Below are positions 24,339 to 33,578 of a stretch of DNA of 64,000 bases, piece by piece. The DNA comes from Pannonibacter phragmitetus DSM 14782 (GTDB lineage Bacteria > Pseudomonadota > Alphaproteobacteria > Rhizobiales > Stappiaceae). Location of the stretch: NCBI RefSeq assembly GCF_000382365.1, contig NZ_KB908230.1:44680-108679 (forward strand), given 5' to 3'. A program made the position numbers and the translations under genes. The notes under the pieces are model-generated. The model made no database searches. It had not been told where the DNA came from and saw only the letters and a program-made list of their open reading frames with translations. Position 1 is the stretch's first letter, and the number at the start of each line of letters is the position of its first letter.

Positions 24339-24791
24339 ATGATTGACGGAGGTTTGCTGGTGCTGCAGGTGGTCAAGGCAGTGACCGGTTTCATTCTGGG
24401 GCTGCTGGGGGCGGCGGGCTTTCTGGCCTTCGGCTTTTTCCGGGACGTGTTTGCGCAGCAGGACCCGGTGATGGCCGGTGCGGTCACCGGCACGTCGCTC
24501 GTTTCTGCTGCCTTTCTGGGGGCTCTTGCCTTCGCACCCTCTTTCATCGCCATCGCTCTTGCCGAAGTGCTGCGGCTGCGCAGCATCGTCTATCATGTGG
24601 GGCTGGCGGGGCTGATCGCGGCCGGGCTCTGGATCATGGGGGACAGCAGCATCATCGCGAATGGCCGCAGCGGGTGGCTGCCGGGCACCACGGTGGCGCT
24701 GGCCTCCGGCTTTACCGGCGGGATCATCTACTGGGTGATTGCCGGGCGCACATCCGGCTGCTGGAGAGGCGCGGCCGACAGGCCTGATTGA
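24339..24791 (+). CDS. Small polytopic membrane protein, unknown
   Basis: 150 aa with four hydrophobic helices (about residues 8-33, 45-76, 82-101, 113-136) and a short polar C-tail. FFRDVFAQQDPVMAGAVTG connects the first two helices. It resembles uncharacterised small membrane proteins of Hyphomicrobiales, but I cannot assign a family. The ATG follows a purine-rich GGGACAGAAGG. It lies 14 bp before the convergent YkvA gene. Confidence 0.6.
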   Translation: MIDGGLLVLQVVKAVTGFILGLLGAAGFLAFGFFRDVFAQQDPVMAGAVTGTSLVSAAFLGALAFAPSFIAIALAEVLRLRSIVYHVGLAGLIAAGLWIMGDSSIIANGRSGWLPGTTVALASGFTGGIIYWVIAGRTSGCWRGAADRPD

Positions 24792-24805
24792 GGCCTCCGT
24801 CCGGG

Positions 24806-25195
24806 TCAGAGTGATGTCTTGCCGTCCAGCACGTCTTTCGCAGCCTCGGTATGTTCCGGGCGCATATGGGCACGTACCATGGCGATGGCGCCCATCAGCA
24901 GCGTGGCATCGTCGCCAAAGCCGATGCCGAGAATGAAATCCGGCACCACGTCCAGGGGCAGTACGAAATAGGCCAGCGCCGCCAGCAGCGTGGCGCGCAC
25001 CTTGCGCGGGGTTGCCGGATCAAGCGCGCAGAAATAGGCGGCCACCACATCTTCCATGAAGGGGACCTGCCGGGCCGCCTTGCGCAGCGTCTCCAGTAGT
25101 TTTTCCCGGATGCGGCGGGACTTCTGCTCGTCTGTGCCCAGCTCCGGCCCAAGGATTTCCGGATCAAAGCCGGGTGCTTCGGTATGATGCGTCAT
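24806..25195 (-). CDS. YkvA/DUF1232 family protein
   Basis: 129 aa. The DUF1232 core is VPFMEDVVAAYFCALDPATPRKVRATLLAALAYFVLPLDVVPDFILGIGFGDDATLLMGAI, with the conserved Y-F-L-P-D-P-D signature; a hydrophobic hairpin suggests membrane association. Function unknown. The ATG at 25195 has GGAGAGG about 9 bp upstream; the alternative ATG at 25201 abuts that site. Confidence 0.82.
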   Translation of the reverse strand: MTHHTEAPGFDPEILGPELGTDEQKSRRIREKLLETLRKAARQVPFMEDVVAAYFCALDPATPRKVRATLLAALAYFVLPLDVVPDFILGIGFGDDATLLMGAIAMVRAHMRPEHTEAAKDVLDGKTSL

Positions 25196-25295
25196 GGCCA
25201 TCCTCTCCGCAGCCGGTGCTTCTTGTGCTTGCCGGCTACGGACAGAATATGGTGGCGCCGCGTTGCAGCCTCAAGGGATGGCCGCCGGACGCCCG

Positions 25296-27002
25296 TCAGA
25301 GCGCCCGGGTTTCCAGCACGCGCCGGGCGATGACCTGAGCCTGAATTTCCGCCGCACCCTCGAAGATGTTGAGAATACGGGCGTCGCAGAGCACGCGGGA
25401 AATCTGATACTCCAGCGCAAAGCCATTGCCGCCGTGGATCTGCAGGGCATTGTCCGCCGCGGACCAGGCCACGCGTGCGCCCAGCAGCTTGGCCATGCCC
25501 GCCTCCAGATCGCAGCGGCGGCCGGAGTCCTTTTCGGCGGCTGAGAAATAGGTCAGCTGGCGGGCCAGCATCAGTTCTGCTGCCATCAGCGCCAGCTTGT
25601 CGGAAACGCGCGGAAAGCTGATCAGTGGCTTGCCGAACTGGATGCGCTCCTGCGCATAGCGAAGCCCGAGGTCGAGCGCGGCCTGCGCAACCCCCAGCGC
25701 GCGGGCGGCGGTCTGGATGCGGGCGCCCTCGAAGGTCTGCATCAGCTGCTTGAAGCCCTGACCGGTCTCGCCGCCGAGCAGGTTTTCCGCCTTCACCTCG
25801 AAGCCGTCGAAGGCGATCTCGTATTCCTTCATGCCCCGGTAGCCGAGCACCTCGATTTCGCCGCCGGACATGCCGGGCGCAGGGAAGGGCTCCTCATCCG
25901 TGCCGCGCGGCTTCTCGGCGATGAACATGGACAGGCCCTTGTAGCCCGGCTCGTCCGGGTTGGTGCGGGCCAGCAGCGTCATGATGTCGGCACGCACCGG
26001 ATGGGTGATCCAGGTCTTGTTGCCGGAAATCTTCCACACGTCCCCTTCCTTCACGGCACGGGTGCGCAGCGAGGCAAGGTCGGAGCCGGTGTTGGGCTCG
26101 GTGAAGACGGCGGTGGGCAGGATCTCGCCCGAGGCGATCTTCGGCAGCCAGTGGGCCTTCTGCTCTTCGGTGCCGCCGCACAGGATCAGCTCTGCCGCAA
26201 TTTCCGAGCGGGTGCCAAGCGAACCGACGCCGATATAGGCGCGGGACAGCTCTTCCGAGACGACAACCATGCTCTGCTTGCCGAGGCCCATCCCGCCGTA
26301 TTCCTCCGGAATGGTCAGGCCGAAGACGCCGAGTTCCGCCATCTGGTTGATGACGTCGAGCGGGATATAGTCATTGTCGAGGTGCCACTGATGCGCATGG
26401 GGGCTCACCTTGTCCTCGGCAAAGCGGCGCATTTCGGTACGGATCTGCTCCAGCGTTTCATCAAGGCCGCTGTCGCCAAAGACAGAATGGCCCTCCTGAT
26501 GGCGGATGAGGTCTGCCAGCTCTGTCCGCAGCTCCGGGCTGGAGCCCTGTGCCATCAGGTCAGCAGAACAGGACTGCAGGGCAGCGGTGTCCGCCTCTCC
26601 AAGGCCGAGGCTGGCAAGGCGGATGAACTCGCCCTGGTTCATGGGAATGCCGCCGAGGACCTGCGCCAGATATTCGCTGAAGCCGAGGCGCAGGGTCAGT
26701 TCCTCAAGGCGTCCGAGGCGCCCTTCCGTCAGCAGGCGCTGGCCATAGGCATCCATCTGCCGCAGGGCTTCCACATAGGTCGCGAGCCAGGCGAGACCGT
26801 GGGTGGCATGCTGGTGCCGGTCCATGGCCTCCGCAGACAGGCCCTTGCCGTCCGTCACCTTCGCCCGCACGGCGCGGGTGGCGGCATCCAGCAGGGTGTC
26901 CAGCGCGGCTACGGCCTCTCCCGTTTGCGCAAACAGATGTTCCACTGCGCTGTCCTTCCCGGCTGCCCTACTGGCTGTCTTGTGTCCCAGAGCCATGCCC
27001 AT
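25296..27002 (-). CDS. mcd: (2S)-Methylsuccinyl-CoA dehydrogenase (acyl-CoA dehydrogenase family)
   Basis: 568 aa FAD enzyme. Beyond the ordinary 380-residue acyl-CoA dehydrogenase core it has an N-terminal helical extension (about 160 residues, with HGLAWLATYVEALRQMDAYGQRL and GFSEYLAQVLGGIPMNQGEFIR), diagnostic of Mcd from the ethylmalonyl-CoA pathway. The core shows TEPNTGSDLASLRT, the GYRGMKEYEIAFDGFEV region and LQIHGGNGFALEYQISRVLCDARILNIFEGAAEIQ with the catalytic-loop Glu. It oxidises methylsuccinyl-CoA to mesaconyl-CoA for acetyl-CoA assimilation. ATG 27002 has AAGGGA at good spacing; ATG 26996 is also possible. Confidence 0.85.
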   Translation of the reverse strand: MGMALGHKTASRAAGKDSAVEHLFAQTGEAVAALDTLLDAATRAVRAKVTDGKGLSAEAMDRHQHATHGLAWLATYVEALRQMDAYGQRLLTEGRLGRLEELTLRLGFSEYLAQVLGGIPMNQGEFIRLASLGLGEADTAALQSCSADLMAQGSSPELRTELADLIRHQEGHSVFGDSGLDETLEQIRTEMRRFAEDKVSPHAHQWHLDNDYIPLDVINQMAELGVFGLTIPEEYGGMGLGKQSMVVVSEELSRAYIGVGSLGTRSEIAAELILCGGTEEQKAHWLPKIASGEILPTAVFTEPNTGSDLASLRTRAVKEGDVWKISGNKTWITHPVRADIMTLLARTNPDEPGYKGLSMFIAEKPRGTDEEPFPAPGMSGGEIEVLGYRGMKEYEIAFDGFEVKAENLLGGETGQGFKQLMQTFEGARIQTAARALGVAQAALDLGLRYAQERIQFGKPLISFPRVSDKLALMAAELMLARQLTYFSAAEKDSGRRCDLEAGMAKLLGARVAWSAADNALQIHGGNGFALEYQISRVLCDARILNIFEGAAEIQAQVIARRVLETRAL

Positions 27003-27172
27003 CCGTCCGTCCCTTTGCATTTGTTGTTTGTTGCGTCGCATTCTGGAAAGCATGTTGCGCTGCACCTGCGGCTTTGTCGAGGCCGCAGCTCTACGCCTTT
27101 CGGCCAAGCATGCAGCGCCGCAAAGGCAACATGGGCTTGACGCCTGCACGCCAAACGGGCCACATCGGGGAT

Positions 27173-28066
27173 ATGAAGCTGATAAAGTCTCTGCCCGCCA
27201 GCTTCCGCGTCCTGTGGGATGCGGTCAGCCACTTCAATACGGATGATGGCTGGGCCATGGCCAGCCACGTGGCGCTGTCGACGCTGCTGGCGTTGTTTCC
27301 GTTCCTGATCTTCATCGCCGCGCTCACCGGTTTTCTGGGGCTCTCGGGCGTGGCCGATCAGGTCTCGGCGCTGATTTTCGATGCCTGGCCTCCGGTGGTA
27401 GCGGCCCCTGTCGCCGAAGAGATCAACAAGGTACTGACGGTCCGCCGTGGTGACCTGTTGACCTTTGGCGCCGTGGCAGCCCTGTGGTTTGCCTCCAACG
27501 GCGTCAGCGCGGTTCGGCTGGCGCTCAACCGGGCCTACCGGGTGCGGGAGACGCGGTCCTTCATCTGGCTGCGGCTGCAGGCGATCCTGATCGTGATCCT
27601 GGGTTCGGTGGCGCTGATTGCCTTCACCTTTCTTGTGGTGCTGGCACCTCTGGTGCTGTCGGCGGCCCTCAAGTGGCTTCCGGGGCTGGCGGAAGTCTTT
27701 CAGGAAATGCACGTGACCCGCTATGTCATCGCCGGTTTCCTGGGCTTTGCCGGCCTTTATGCCATTCACTGGCTGCTTCCGGCCGGGCACCGCAGCATGA
27801 TGGATGCCTTGCCGGGCGTGGTGCTGACGCTGGTGCTCTGGGTGGCGTCCGGCACTGTCTTCGGCTGGTATCTGGCGGGCTACGCGGATTACGTCTCCAC
27901 CTATGCCGGGCTGGCCGGTGTCATGTCGGCGCTGGTCTTTCTCTACATTCTTGCCGTGCTGCTGCTGATCGGCGGAGAGCTGAACGCTGCCATCCTGCGC
28001 CAGCGGATGCTGGCGCAGCGCAGGGCCGCACGTCAGGTTACGCCGGACGGGGCTTCCGGCGGATGA
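27173..28066 (+). CDS. YihY/BrkB family membrane protein
   Basis: 297 aa with about six transmembrane helices. The family pattern is visible: DGWAMASHVALSTLLALFPFLIFIAALTGFLG, FGAVAALWFASNGVSAVRLALNRAYRVRETRSF, and FGWYLAGYADYVSTYAGLAGVMSALVFLYILAVLLLIGGELNAA. YihY proteins have no firmly established role, and the old ribonuclease BN label is wrong. The start at 27173 (MKLIKSLPAS) has GGGGAT before it. Its 3' end overlaps the end of the convergent EamA gene by 29 bp. Confidence 0.85.
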   Translation: MKLIKSLPASFRVLWDAVSHFNTDDGWAMASHVALSTLLALFPFLIFIAALTGFLGLSGVADQVSALIFDAWPPVVAAPVAEEINKVLTVRRGDLLTFGAVAALWFASNGVSAVRLALNRAYRVRETRSFIWLRLQAILIVILGSVALIAFTFLVVLAPLVLSAALKWLPGLAEVFQEMHVTRYVIAGFLGFAGLYAIHWLLPAGHRSMMDALPGVVLTLVLWVASGTVFGWYLAGYADYVSTYAGLAGVMSALVFLYILAVLLLIGGELNAAILRQRMLAQRRAARQVTPDGASGG

Positions 28067-28916
28067 ACAGGATCGCCGCCATGATCAGCACCATGCCTGC
28101 GATCTGGACAAGGGTGAGCGTTTCGCCAAACAGGAAATAGCTTTCCAGCGTCGTAGCGGCGGGCACCAGATAGAACAGGGAGCCGACTTCTGCGGCTGAT
28201 CCTGTGCGGATCATGTACATCAGCAACAGGATGGCGCCGATGGACAGCACCAGAACAAGCCAGGCCATGGCGAAGATGAGCTGGGGCGACCAGGTGATCT
28301 CCCAGGTTTCGGTGAAGGTCAGCGGCACCGTGAAGAGCAATGCACCGGCATATTGCCAGGTGGTGCCGGTCACGTGATCTGCGCCCTGCACGAAGCGCTT
28401 CTGGTAGACCGTGCCCAGGCTGATGGCGATCACGGATACCAGCATGACGGCGACGGTGATGGATGTGATGCCGGAGGCAGCCTCGCCCAGCTTGGGCAGC
28501 AGCACCAGGAGAAGGCCGGCAGAGCCACCGGCAAAGCCCAGCCAGTGGCGCCAGGTGATCTGTTCTTTCAAAAGCCAGCCGGCCGCCAATGCGGTCACAA
28601 CCGGCTGCACGCCGACCATCAGCGCCGCTGCACCTGCGGGCAGCCCCTGCCGGATGGCCCAGAACACACCGCCCAGATAGATGCCATGCACAAGAATGCC
28701 GGTGACCATGCAGTGAATCGAGGTCTTCACCGGCAGGCTCCGGCCGGAGCCCAGCAAAACACCAATGCCAATCAGCAACGGAACGGCGAAAGCGTATCTC
28801 AGAGCCAGAAAAACAAAGGGCTCAATGTACGGTGCTCCAAGTTTGGAGCCGATAAATCCGGTCGACCAAAGTGAAATGAATGCAATTGGGGCGAGTTTTT
28901 GTGCTTGTATAGACAT
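28038..28916 (-). CDS. DMT-superfamily (EamA) transporter
   Basis: 292 aa with ten predicted helices in two EamA repeats: LAPIAFISLWSTGFIGSKLGAPYIEPFVFLALRYAFAVPLL and, in the second half, LFTVPLTFTETWEITW to FYLVPAATTLESYFLFGETLTLVQIAGMVLIMAAILF. It probably exports metabolites or amino acids; the substrate cannot be read from the sequence. Its last 29 bases overlap the yihY-like gene on the other strand. Confidence 0.85.
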   Translation of the reverse strand: MSIQAQKLAPIAFISLWSTGFIGSKLGAPYIEPFVFLALRYAFAVPLLIGIGVLLGSGRSLPVKTSIHCMVTGILVHGIYLGGVFWAIRQGLPAGAAALMVGVQPVVTALAAGWLLKEQITWRHWLGFAGGSAGLLLVLLPKLGEAASGITSITVAVMLVSVIAISLGTVYQKRFVQGADHVTGTTWQYAGALLFTVPLTFTETWEITWSPQLIFAMAWLVLVLSIGAILLLMYMIRTGSAAEVGSLFYLVPAATTLESYFLFGETLTLVQIAGMVLIMAAILFIRRKPRPA

Positions 28917-29083
28917 ATGTCTGCCGGGTTGCGGTGTGTGATGCCGATAAGAGCATGCGTGGTGAAAATTTAATCAGCAAAGGGGCCTATTCCTAGTGGT
29001 GTATTCAGCCTGCATTAACGGCTCTTGCTGTTAAGAATACTGAGCCAGCGTGTATTGGCTGTCACCTGATGGGAAAAGTCTGA

Positions 29084-31123
29084 ATGACCCGGAACACACA
29101 CACCCTTCCAGACCAGGGCCTTTCTGCGCGGACCGGAGGCGGAGCCCCTTCCGCAAACGGGCTTACAGTACGTGCGCGGATCTTGTCCATCAGTCTGATT
29201 ACGGCCGTGGGTCTGCTGGTGGTGGGCGCAGCCTTCTGGTGGAGTCAGTCCAAGGTGGAAGACGCTTTCCGGGCTTCCGAGGCGAACACCAACCTGGCAC
29301 GCGCGGCCTATGATTTTGCCGGAATTGCCAACCGGATGCAGATCGAGGAAAAACTCTATCTCTCTGCTCCGTCCACTGCCGTCTTTGACAGGTTCAAGGC
29401 CGAGGCCGCCAAGGCAGACGCCGGCATTTCTTCGATTTCTGCTATGCCTTCCGCTCAGCCGCTCGCCAACGAAACGGCGGATGTGAAGGATACGGTCTCT
29501 GCCATTGGCGGTGCTTTCGGTGAGCTGCATGCCATTCAGGAGAAAATCGGCTTTGATGGCAGTTCGGGCCTCCGGGCGGATCTGACGGCCTTCGCTGACA
29601 AGGCGAAGAACCGGATCAATGACGAGCTCAAGTTCGGCGGTGCTTCCGACTTCGAAAAGCTCGTCCGTACGGTCATGGAAGTGCAGCTTGCCGAGCGCAA
29701 GTTCACCCTTTCGGGCGGTGGTCCGCGTGAGGAGTTCGACACGGCCTTTGCCATGTTCACCAAGATGCTGGGCCGGGCCTATATTCCCAATGAGGTGAAG
29801 GCCGAGATCGAGACCAGCATGACGGCCTACAAGGCCGCGTTCGATGCCTATGCGGATGCGCTGGTGGTGCGCTCAGACAAGATCACCCTGGTTGAAGACC
29901 TTTTCATGCTGCTGCCGCCGCATATCGAAGCGCTGATCAGTGCAGCACGCCAAGGGGATGCTGAGGCGGCTGCGCAACTGGCTGATGTGCGTCAGCTGTC
30001 CTCGCTTGTGGTCTACGGTATCATTCTGGCCATGCTGCTGGGGCTGCCGGCGCTTGCCTTTGCCATTGGCCGCTCGGTGTCCGGTCCCCTGACGCGGCTG
30101 CAGAAATCCATGGAGCGTCTTGCCAGTGGCCAGACGGATGTGGAGCTGCCGCAGAGCAATTCCCGCGATGAGATTGCGGCCATGGTGCGCACGGTCCGGG
30201 TGTTCCGTGACAATGCGGCCGAGCGTATCCGCCTCGAGGCCGCGCAGGCCGAAGAGAATGCGGCACGTGATGAGCGTGTGCGCCGGCTGGAAGCCATCAT
30301 CGGCACCTTCGAGCAGACCGTTCAGCGCGCGCTCGACAGTCTCGATGCCGCATCAAGGGATCTGGGCCAGGCTTCGTCCGCTGTGGAAGATGCCTCCGAT
30401 GAGGTCGCGGCGCAGGCAGGCAATGCCGGCCAGAGCGTGCGCATCGCAGCCCAGAACGTGACGTCGGCGGCAGGGGCAACGGAAGAGCTGGCGGCCTCCA
30501 TCAAGGAGATTGCCAATCAGGCTGACCGGTCGACGAAGGTCGCCAAGCAGGCTGTGGCCGGGGCCGAATCCACCTTCTCCACCATGCAGGCGCTTTCGAG
30601 CGCGGCGGACCGGATCGGCGCTGTGATGAGCCTGATCCGCGACATCGCCAACCAGACCAATCTTCTCGCCCTCAACGCCACCATCGAAGCGGCCCGCGCC
30701 GGGGAGGCGGGCAAGGGCTTTGCGGTTGTCGCAGCTGAGGTCAAGGCGCTTGCCAACCAGACGTCCAAGGCGACCGAGGATATCGCCGCGCAGGTGGAGG
30801 CAATCCAGAATGCGTCTGCCGGTGCCGTGACAGCCATTTCGGAAGTGCGGGATATCATTTCCGACATGGACAATCTGGCTGTGGCTGTCGCTGCTGCTGT
30901 CGAGCAGCAGGAAGCGGCCGTCAGCGGCATTGCGGCGAATGTTGCCGATGCGTCCAGCCGGTCGGAAGAGGGGGCCGAGCGTATGTCTGCCGTTGTCAAT
31001 GCCACGCAGCACGCACGTTCCAGCGGAGACGAGGTTGACCGCCTGTCGCAGCTTCTGTCCGAGCAGGCCGGTGTTCTGCGCAAGGAAATCCGCAGCTTCC
31101 TTGAAGGCGTGCGGGCGGCCTGA
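29084..31123 (+). CDS. Methyl-accepting chemotaxis protein
   Basis: 679 aa chemoreceptor. TM1 is about 33-54, with a large helical periplasmic sensor (55-304), TM2 about 305-329, HAMP about 329-382 ([27 protein letters not shown]) and a long cytoplasmic coiled coil. The signalling tip [37 protein letters not shown] is near residues 519-556. The sensor appears all-helical, HBM- or four-helix-bundle-like, with no PAS/Cache motif visible, so the ligand is unknown. The Shine-Dalgarno is weak (GGGAAAAG). No che genes lie nearby. Confidence 0.92.
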   Translation: MTRNTHTLPDQGLSARTGGGAPSANGLTVRARILSISLITAVGLLVVGAAFWWSQSKVEDAFRASEANTNLARAAYDFAGIANRMQIEEKLYLSAPSTAVFDRFKAEAAKADAGISSISAMPSAQPLANETADVKDTVSAIGGAFGELHAIQEKIGFDGSSGLRADLTAFADKAKNRINDELKFGGASDFEKLVRTVMEVQLAERKFTLSGGGPREEFDTAFAMFTKMLGRAYIPNEVKAEIETSMTAYKAAFDAYADALVVRSDKITLVEDLFMLLPPHIEALISAARQGDAEAAAQLADVRQLSSLVVYGIILAMLLGLPALAFAIGRSVSGPLTRLQKSMERLASGQTDVELPQSNSRDEIAAMVRTVRVFRDNAAERIRLEAAQAEENAARDERVRRLEAIIGTFEQTVQRALDSLDAASRDLGQASSAVEDASDEVAAQAGNAGQSVRIAAQNVTSAAGATEELAASIKEIANQADRSTKVAKQAVAGAESTFSTMQALSSAADRIGAVMSLIRDIANQTNLLALNATIEAARAGEAGKGFAVVAAEVKALANQTSKATEDIAAQVEAIQNASAGAVTAISEVRDIISDMDNLAVAVAAAVEQQEAAVSGIAANVADASSRSEEGAERMSAVVNATQHARSSGDEVDRLSQLLSEQAGVLRKEIRSFLEGVRAA

Positions 31124-31160
31124 CCTGAGTGGCCGGAACAATGCGTCCGGGTTGATTGCT

Positions 31161-31188
31161 CCAGAGCGATGGGGCCAGAGCGATGGGG
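31161..31188. repeat. Perfect 14-bp tandem duplication
   Basis: CCAGAGCGATGGGG occurs twice head to tail (31161-31174, 31175-31188), between the chemoreceptor stop and its terminator. Probably a slippage duplication. Confidence 0.8.
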
Positions 31189-31203
31189 CTGAGCCGGTCT
31201 TTC

Positions 31204-31239
31204 AACATGGGTGGGTTTCCCGCCCATGTTTTTCTTTTT
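31204..31239 (+). terminator. Intrinsic terminator after the chemoreceptor gene
   Basis: AACATGGGTGGG-TTT-CCCGCCCATGTT (12 bp with one G-T pair) followed by TTTTTCTTTTT overlapping positions to 31239. Confidence 0.9.
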
Positions 31240-31363
31240 ACGGACAAATCTTTCCATGTGAACCTTGTGTGAAGCTTGTCCGGCAAGGGCCTTTGCCTTG
31301 CCGGGCTTTTCCCGCTATCGATAGGCCCAACAGAATATATCGGGCCGCGGGCCGGGAGTTGTC

Positions 31364-32548
31364 ATGCAGGAGAGTATCGTCATCATCGGTGCGGGCCAGG
31401 CTGGCGCGCAGGTGGCGCAGTCCCTTCGCCAGGGCGGATTTGCAGGAGCCATCCATCTTCTGGGTGAGGAGCCGCATCCCCCCTATCAGCGCCCGCCGCT
31501 GTCCAAGAAATTCCTCTCCGGCGAGACCGATGCCGAGGGCCTGTGGCTGCGCCCGGTGGCCTTCTATGAAACGCAGGGCATCGGCCTGAGGACCGGTGTT
31601 GAGGCGACCGCCATCGACCGCACAGGCAAGACCGTGGTTCTGTCGAGCGGTGAGGAGCTGGCCTACAGCAAGCTGATCATCGCCACCGGCACCCGCGCCC
31701 GCGCCGTGCCGCTGCCGGGCAGCAATCTGCCGGGTGTCCTGAGCCTGCGGTCGATCGCCGATGTGGACCACATCCGCAAGGCGCTCTCCGCCCATTCCCG
31801 TCTGGCTGTCATCGGCGCCGGTTACATCGGCCTTGAAGTGGCTGCCGTTGCCCGCGCCATGGGCAAGGCGGTGACCGTGATCGAGGCGCAGGACCGGGTG
31901 CTGAAGCGCGTTGTATCGCCGGTCATCTCGGCCTTTTACGAAGGGCTTCACCGGGAGCAGGGCGTCGATCTGCGCCTCAATGCAGGCGTTGCCGGGATCG
32001 AGGGCGAAGCGGCGGTGACCGGCGTAAGGCTTGCCGATGGCAGCCTCGTGGAGGCGGATCTGGTGCTGATTGCCGTTGGCGCCTTGCCCAATGCGGAGCT
32101 GGCGGCAGCTGCCGGGCTGGATGTGGATGGCGGCATTCTCGTCGATGCTTCCGGCCGCACCAGCGATCTGGACGTCTATGCCTGCGGCGACTGCACCCGT
32201 TTCCGCTCCGCCCGCTATGGCCGCGATGTGCGGCTGGAAAGCGTGCAGAACGCCATTGATCAGGCCAAGGTGGTGGCGCAGGCCATTCTGGGCCAGCCGG
32301 TGGACTATGATCCGCTGCCCTGGTTCTGGTCGGATCAGTATCACGTCAAGCTGCAGATCGCGGGTCTGTCCGAAGGCTATGACCAGACCATCACGGTGGG
32401 CGAGCCTGCCGAGGCGAAGTTCTACGTTGCCTATCTGAAGGACGGCCGCCTGATTGCCGTGGACAGCATCAACGCGCCCCGCTCGCACATGATGGCCCGC
32501 CGGACCATCGGTGAAGCCTGGCGCGAAGATCTTCTGCCCCCTGCTTGA
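31364..32548 (+). CDS. NAD(P)H-dependent ferredoxin reductase-like flavoprotein
   Basis: 394 aa FAD/NAD(P)-binding reductase of the putidaredoxin/rhodocoxin reductase group. The FAD site is IVIIGAGQAGAQVAQSLR, then PPYQRPPLSKKFLSGE; the NAD(P) site is LAVIGAGYIGLEVAAVARAMG; the second FAD motif is LDVYACGDCTRF. The C-terminal domain has WFWSDQYHVKLQIAGL. Such enzymes pass electrons to 2Fe-2S ferredoxins of P450s or dioxygenases; no partner is encoded nearby. GGGAG lies before the ATG. Confidence 0.88.
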   Translation: MQESIVIIGAGQAGAQVAQSLRQGGFAGAIHLLGEEPHPPYQRPPLSKKFLSGETDAEGLWLRPVAFYETQGIGLRTGVEATAIDRTGKTVVLSSGEELAYSKLIIATGTRARAVPLPGSNLPGVLSLRSIADVDHIRKALSAHSRLAVIGAGYIGLEVAAVARAMGKAVTVIEAQDRVLKRVVSPVISAFYEGLHREQGVDLRLNAGVAGIEGEAAVTGVRLADGSLVEADLVLIAVGALPNAELAAAAGLDVDGGILVDASGRTSDLDVYACGDCTRFRSARYGRDVRLESVQNAIDQAKVVAQAILGQPVDYDPLPWFWSDQYHVKLQIAGLSEGYDQTITVGEPAEAKFYVAYLKDGRLIAVDSINAPRSHMMARRTIGEAWREDLLPPA

Positions 32549-32578
32549 GACGCCTTCTGTTTGTCCCGCCTGCGGGCG

Positions 32579-33373
32579 TCAGCGCCCGCTGGTGATCTCC
32601 GCGAGAAGACGGATAACCTCGCGTGGCTGCTCCAGATGCGGCATATGGCCGGTGTCTGCGAGGCGGTGCACGGCGATGCTGTCCGGCAGGCCCGCGCTCT
32701 GGCTGACGGGCAGCACGCCGTCCTCAAGGCCCCAGATCACCTGAACCGGCAGGGGCAGTGCGGCGACATCTCCAAGCGGCAGGGTCTTCTGCCCGTCACC
32801 GTCAAGGATCTCTTCCACGATCTCCCGGAGCGCTTCGACAGCGCCCGGGCGTGACCTTGCTTCCGAGGCGTGGCGGGCGAGCTGGCGCGGCATGCGGAAA
32901 GAGGGAGCGAAGAACTCCGGCAGGAGGGCGGCAAGGTTCTCTTCTTCCGAAGCTGATGCGTATCGGCGCAAAAGATCCGCATTGATCTGCGGGCCGAAGC
33001 CGCCGGGGCCGACCAGCGTCAGGCTGGCGATCCGCTGCGGCATGCGCAGCGCGATGAGCGCCGCAACGGCGCCGCCCATGGAATGGCCCGCCAGATGCAC
33101 CTTTTCCAGTTCCAGCGCGTCCAGCGACTGGCCGACCGCCTTGGCCGAGATGCCGGCATTGCCGATGCGCGGCCAGCCCACGGCCGTGCCGTGACCGGGC
33201 AGATCAAATGCGATACTGCGCAGGCGGGTGGAAAGACCGGTCTGGATGTTCAGCCAGCCCTGCCGGTCGCCGCCAAAGCCATGCAGCAGCACCAGAGGTA
33301 TACCGGTCTGGTCCGTGCCCTGCTCGGCGTAAGGCAGGTGGGCGGGGACATCGGGCTTCAGGCTGATGGACAT
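32579..33373 (-). CDS. Alpha/beta-fold hydrolase
   Basis: 264 aa. The alpha/beta hydrolase motifs are VLLHGFGGDRQGW (oxyanion), LAGHSMGGAVA (nucleophile elbow, Ser), WGLEDGVLPVSQ (Asp) and ADTGHMPHLEQP (His). The cap region is moderately long, and the sequence recalls the AcoC/dihydrolipoyl-like group without its lipoyl domain. Substrate unknown. The ATG at 33373 has GGAAAG upstream; the open frame extends 28 codons further. Convergent with the ferredoxin reductase gene. Confidence 0.82.
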   Translation of the reverse strand: MSISLKPDVPAHLPYAEQGTDQTGIPLVLLHGFGGDRQGWLNIQTGLSTRLRSIAFDLPGHGTAVGWPRIGNAGISAKAVGQSLDALELEKVHLAGHSMGGAVAALIALRMPQRIASLTLVGPGGFGPQINADLLRRYASASEEENLAALLPEFFAPSFRMPRQLARHASEARSRPGAVEALREIVEEILDGDGQKTLPLGDVAALPLPVQVIWGLEDGVLPVSQSAGLPDSIAVHRLADTGHMPHLEQPREVIRLLAEITSGR

Positions 33374-33578
33374 GGCGGCTTTCCGGATCTTGAGGCGTTT
33401 GCCTCTAGATAACGTCCCGGTTCCGCTCTGCCTAGCCGCCCGAATGGCGGGCGGCAATGGCCGCTCAAGGGGATGGACTTTGCACCTGCCGGGGCATTAA
33501 ATCGATTGAAAGATGCTTCTCATCGCTCTCCGGCTGGTCTAGAAGCGGCAAACCTCTTTGTTTCAGGGTGATTTTCAG

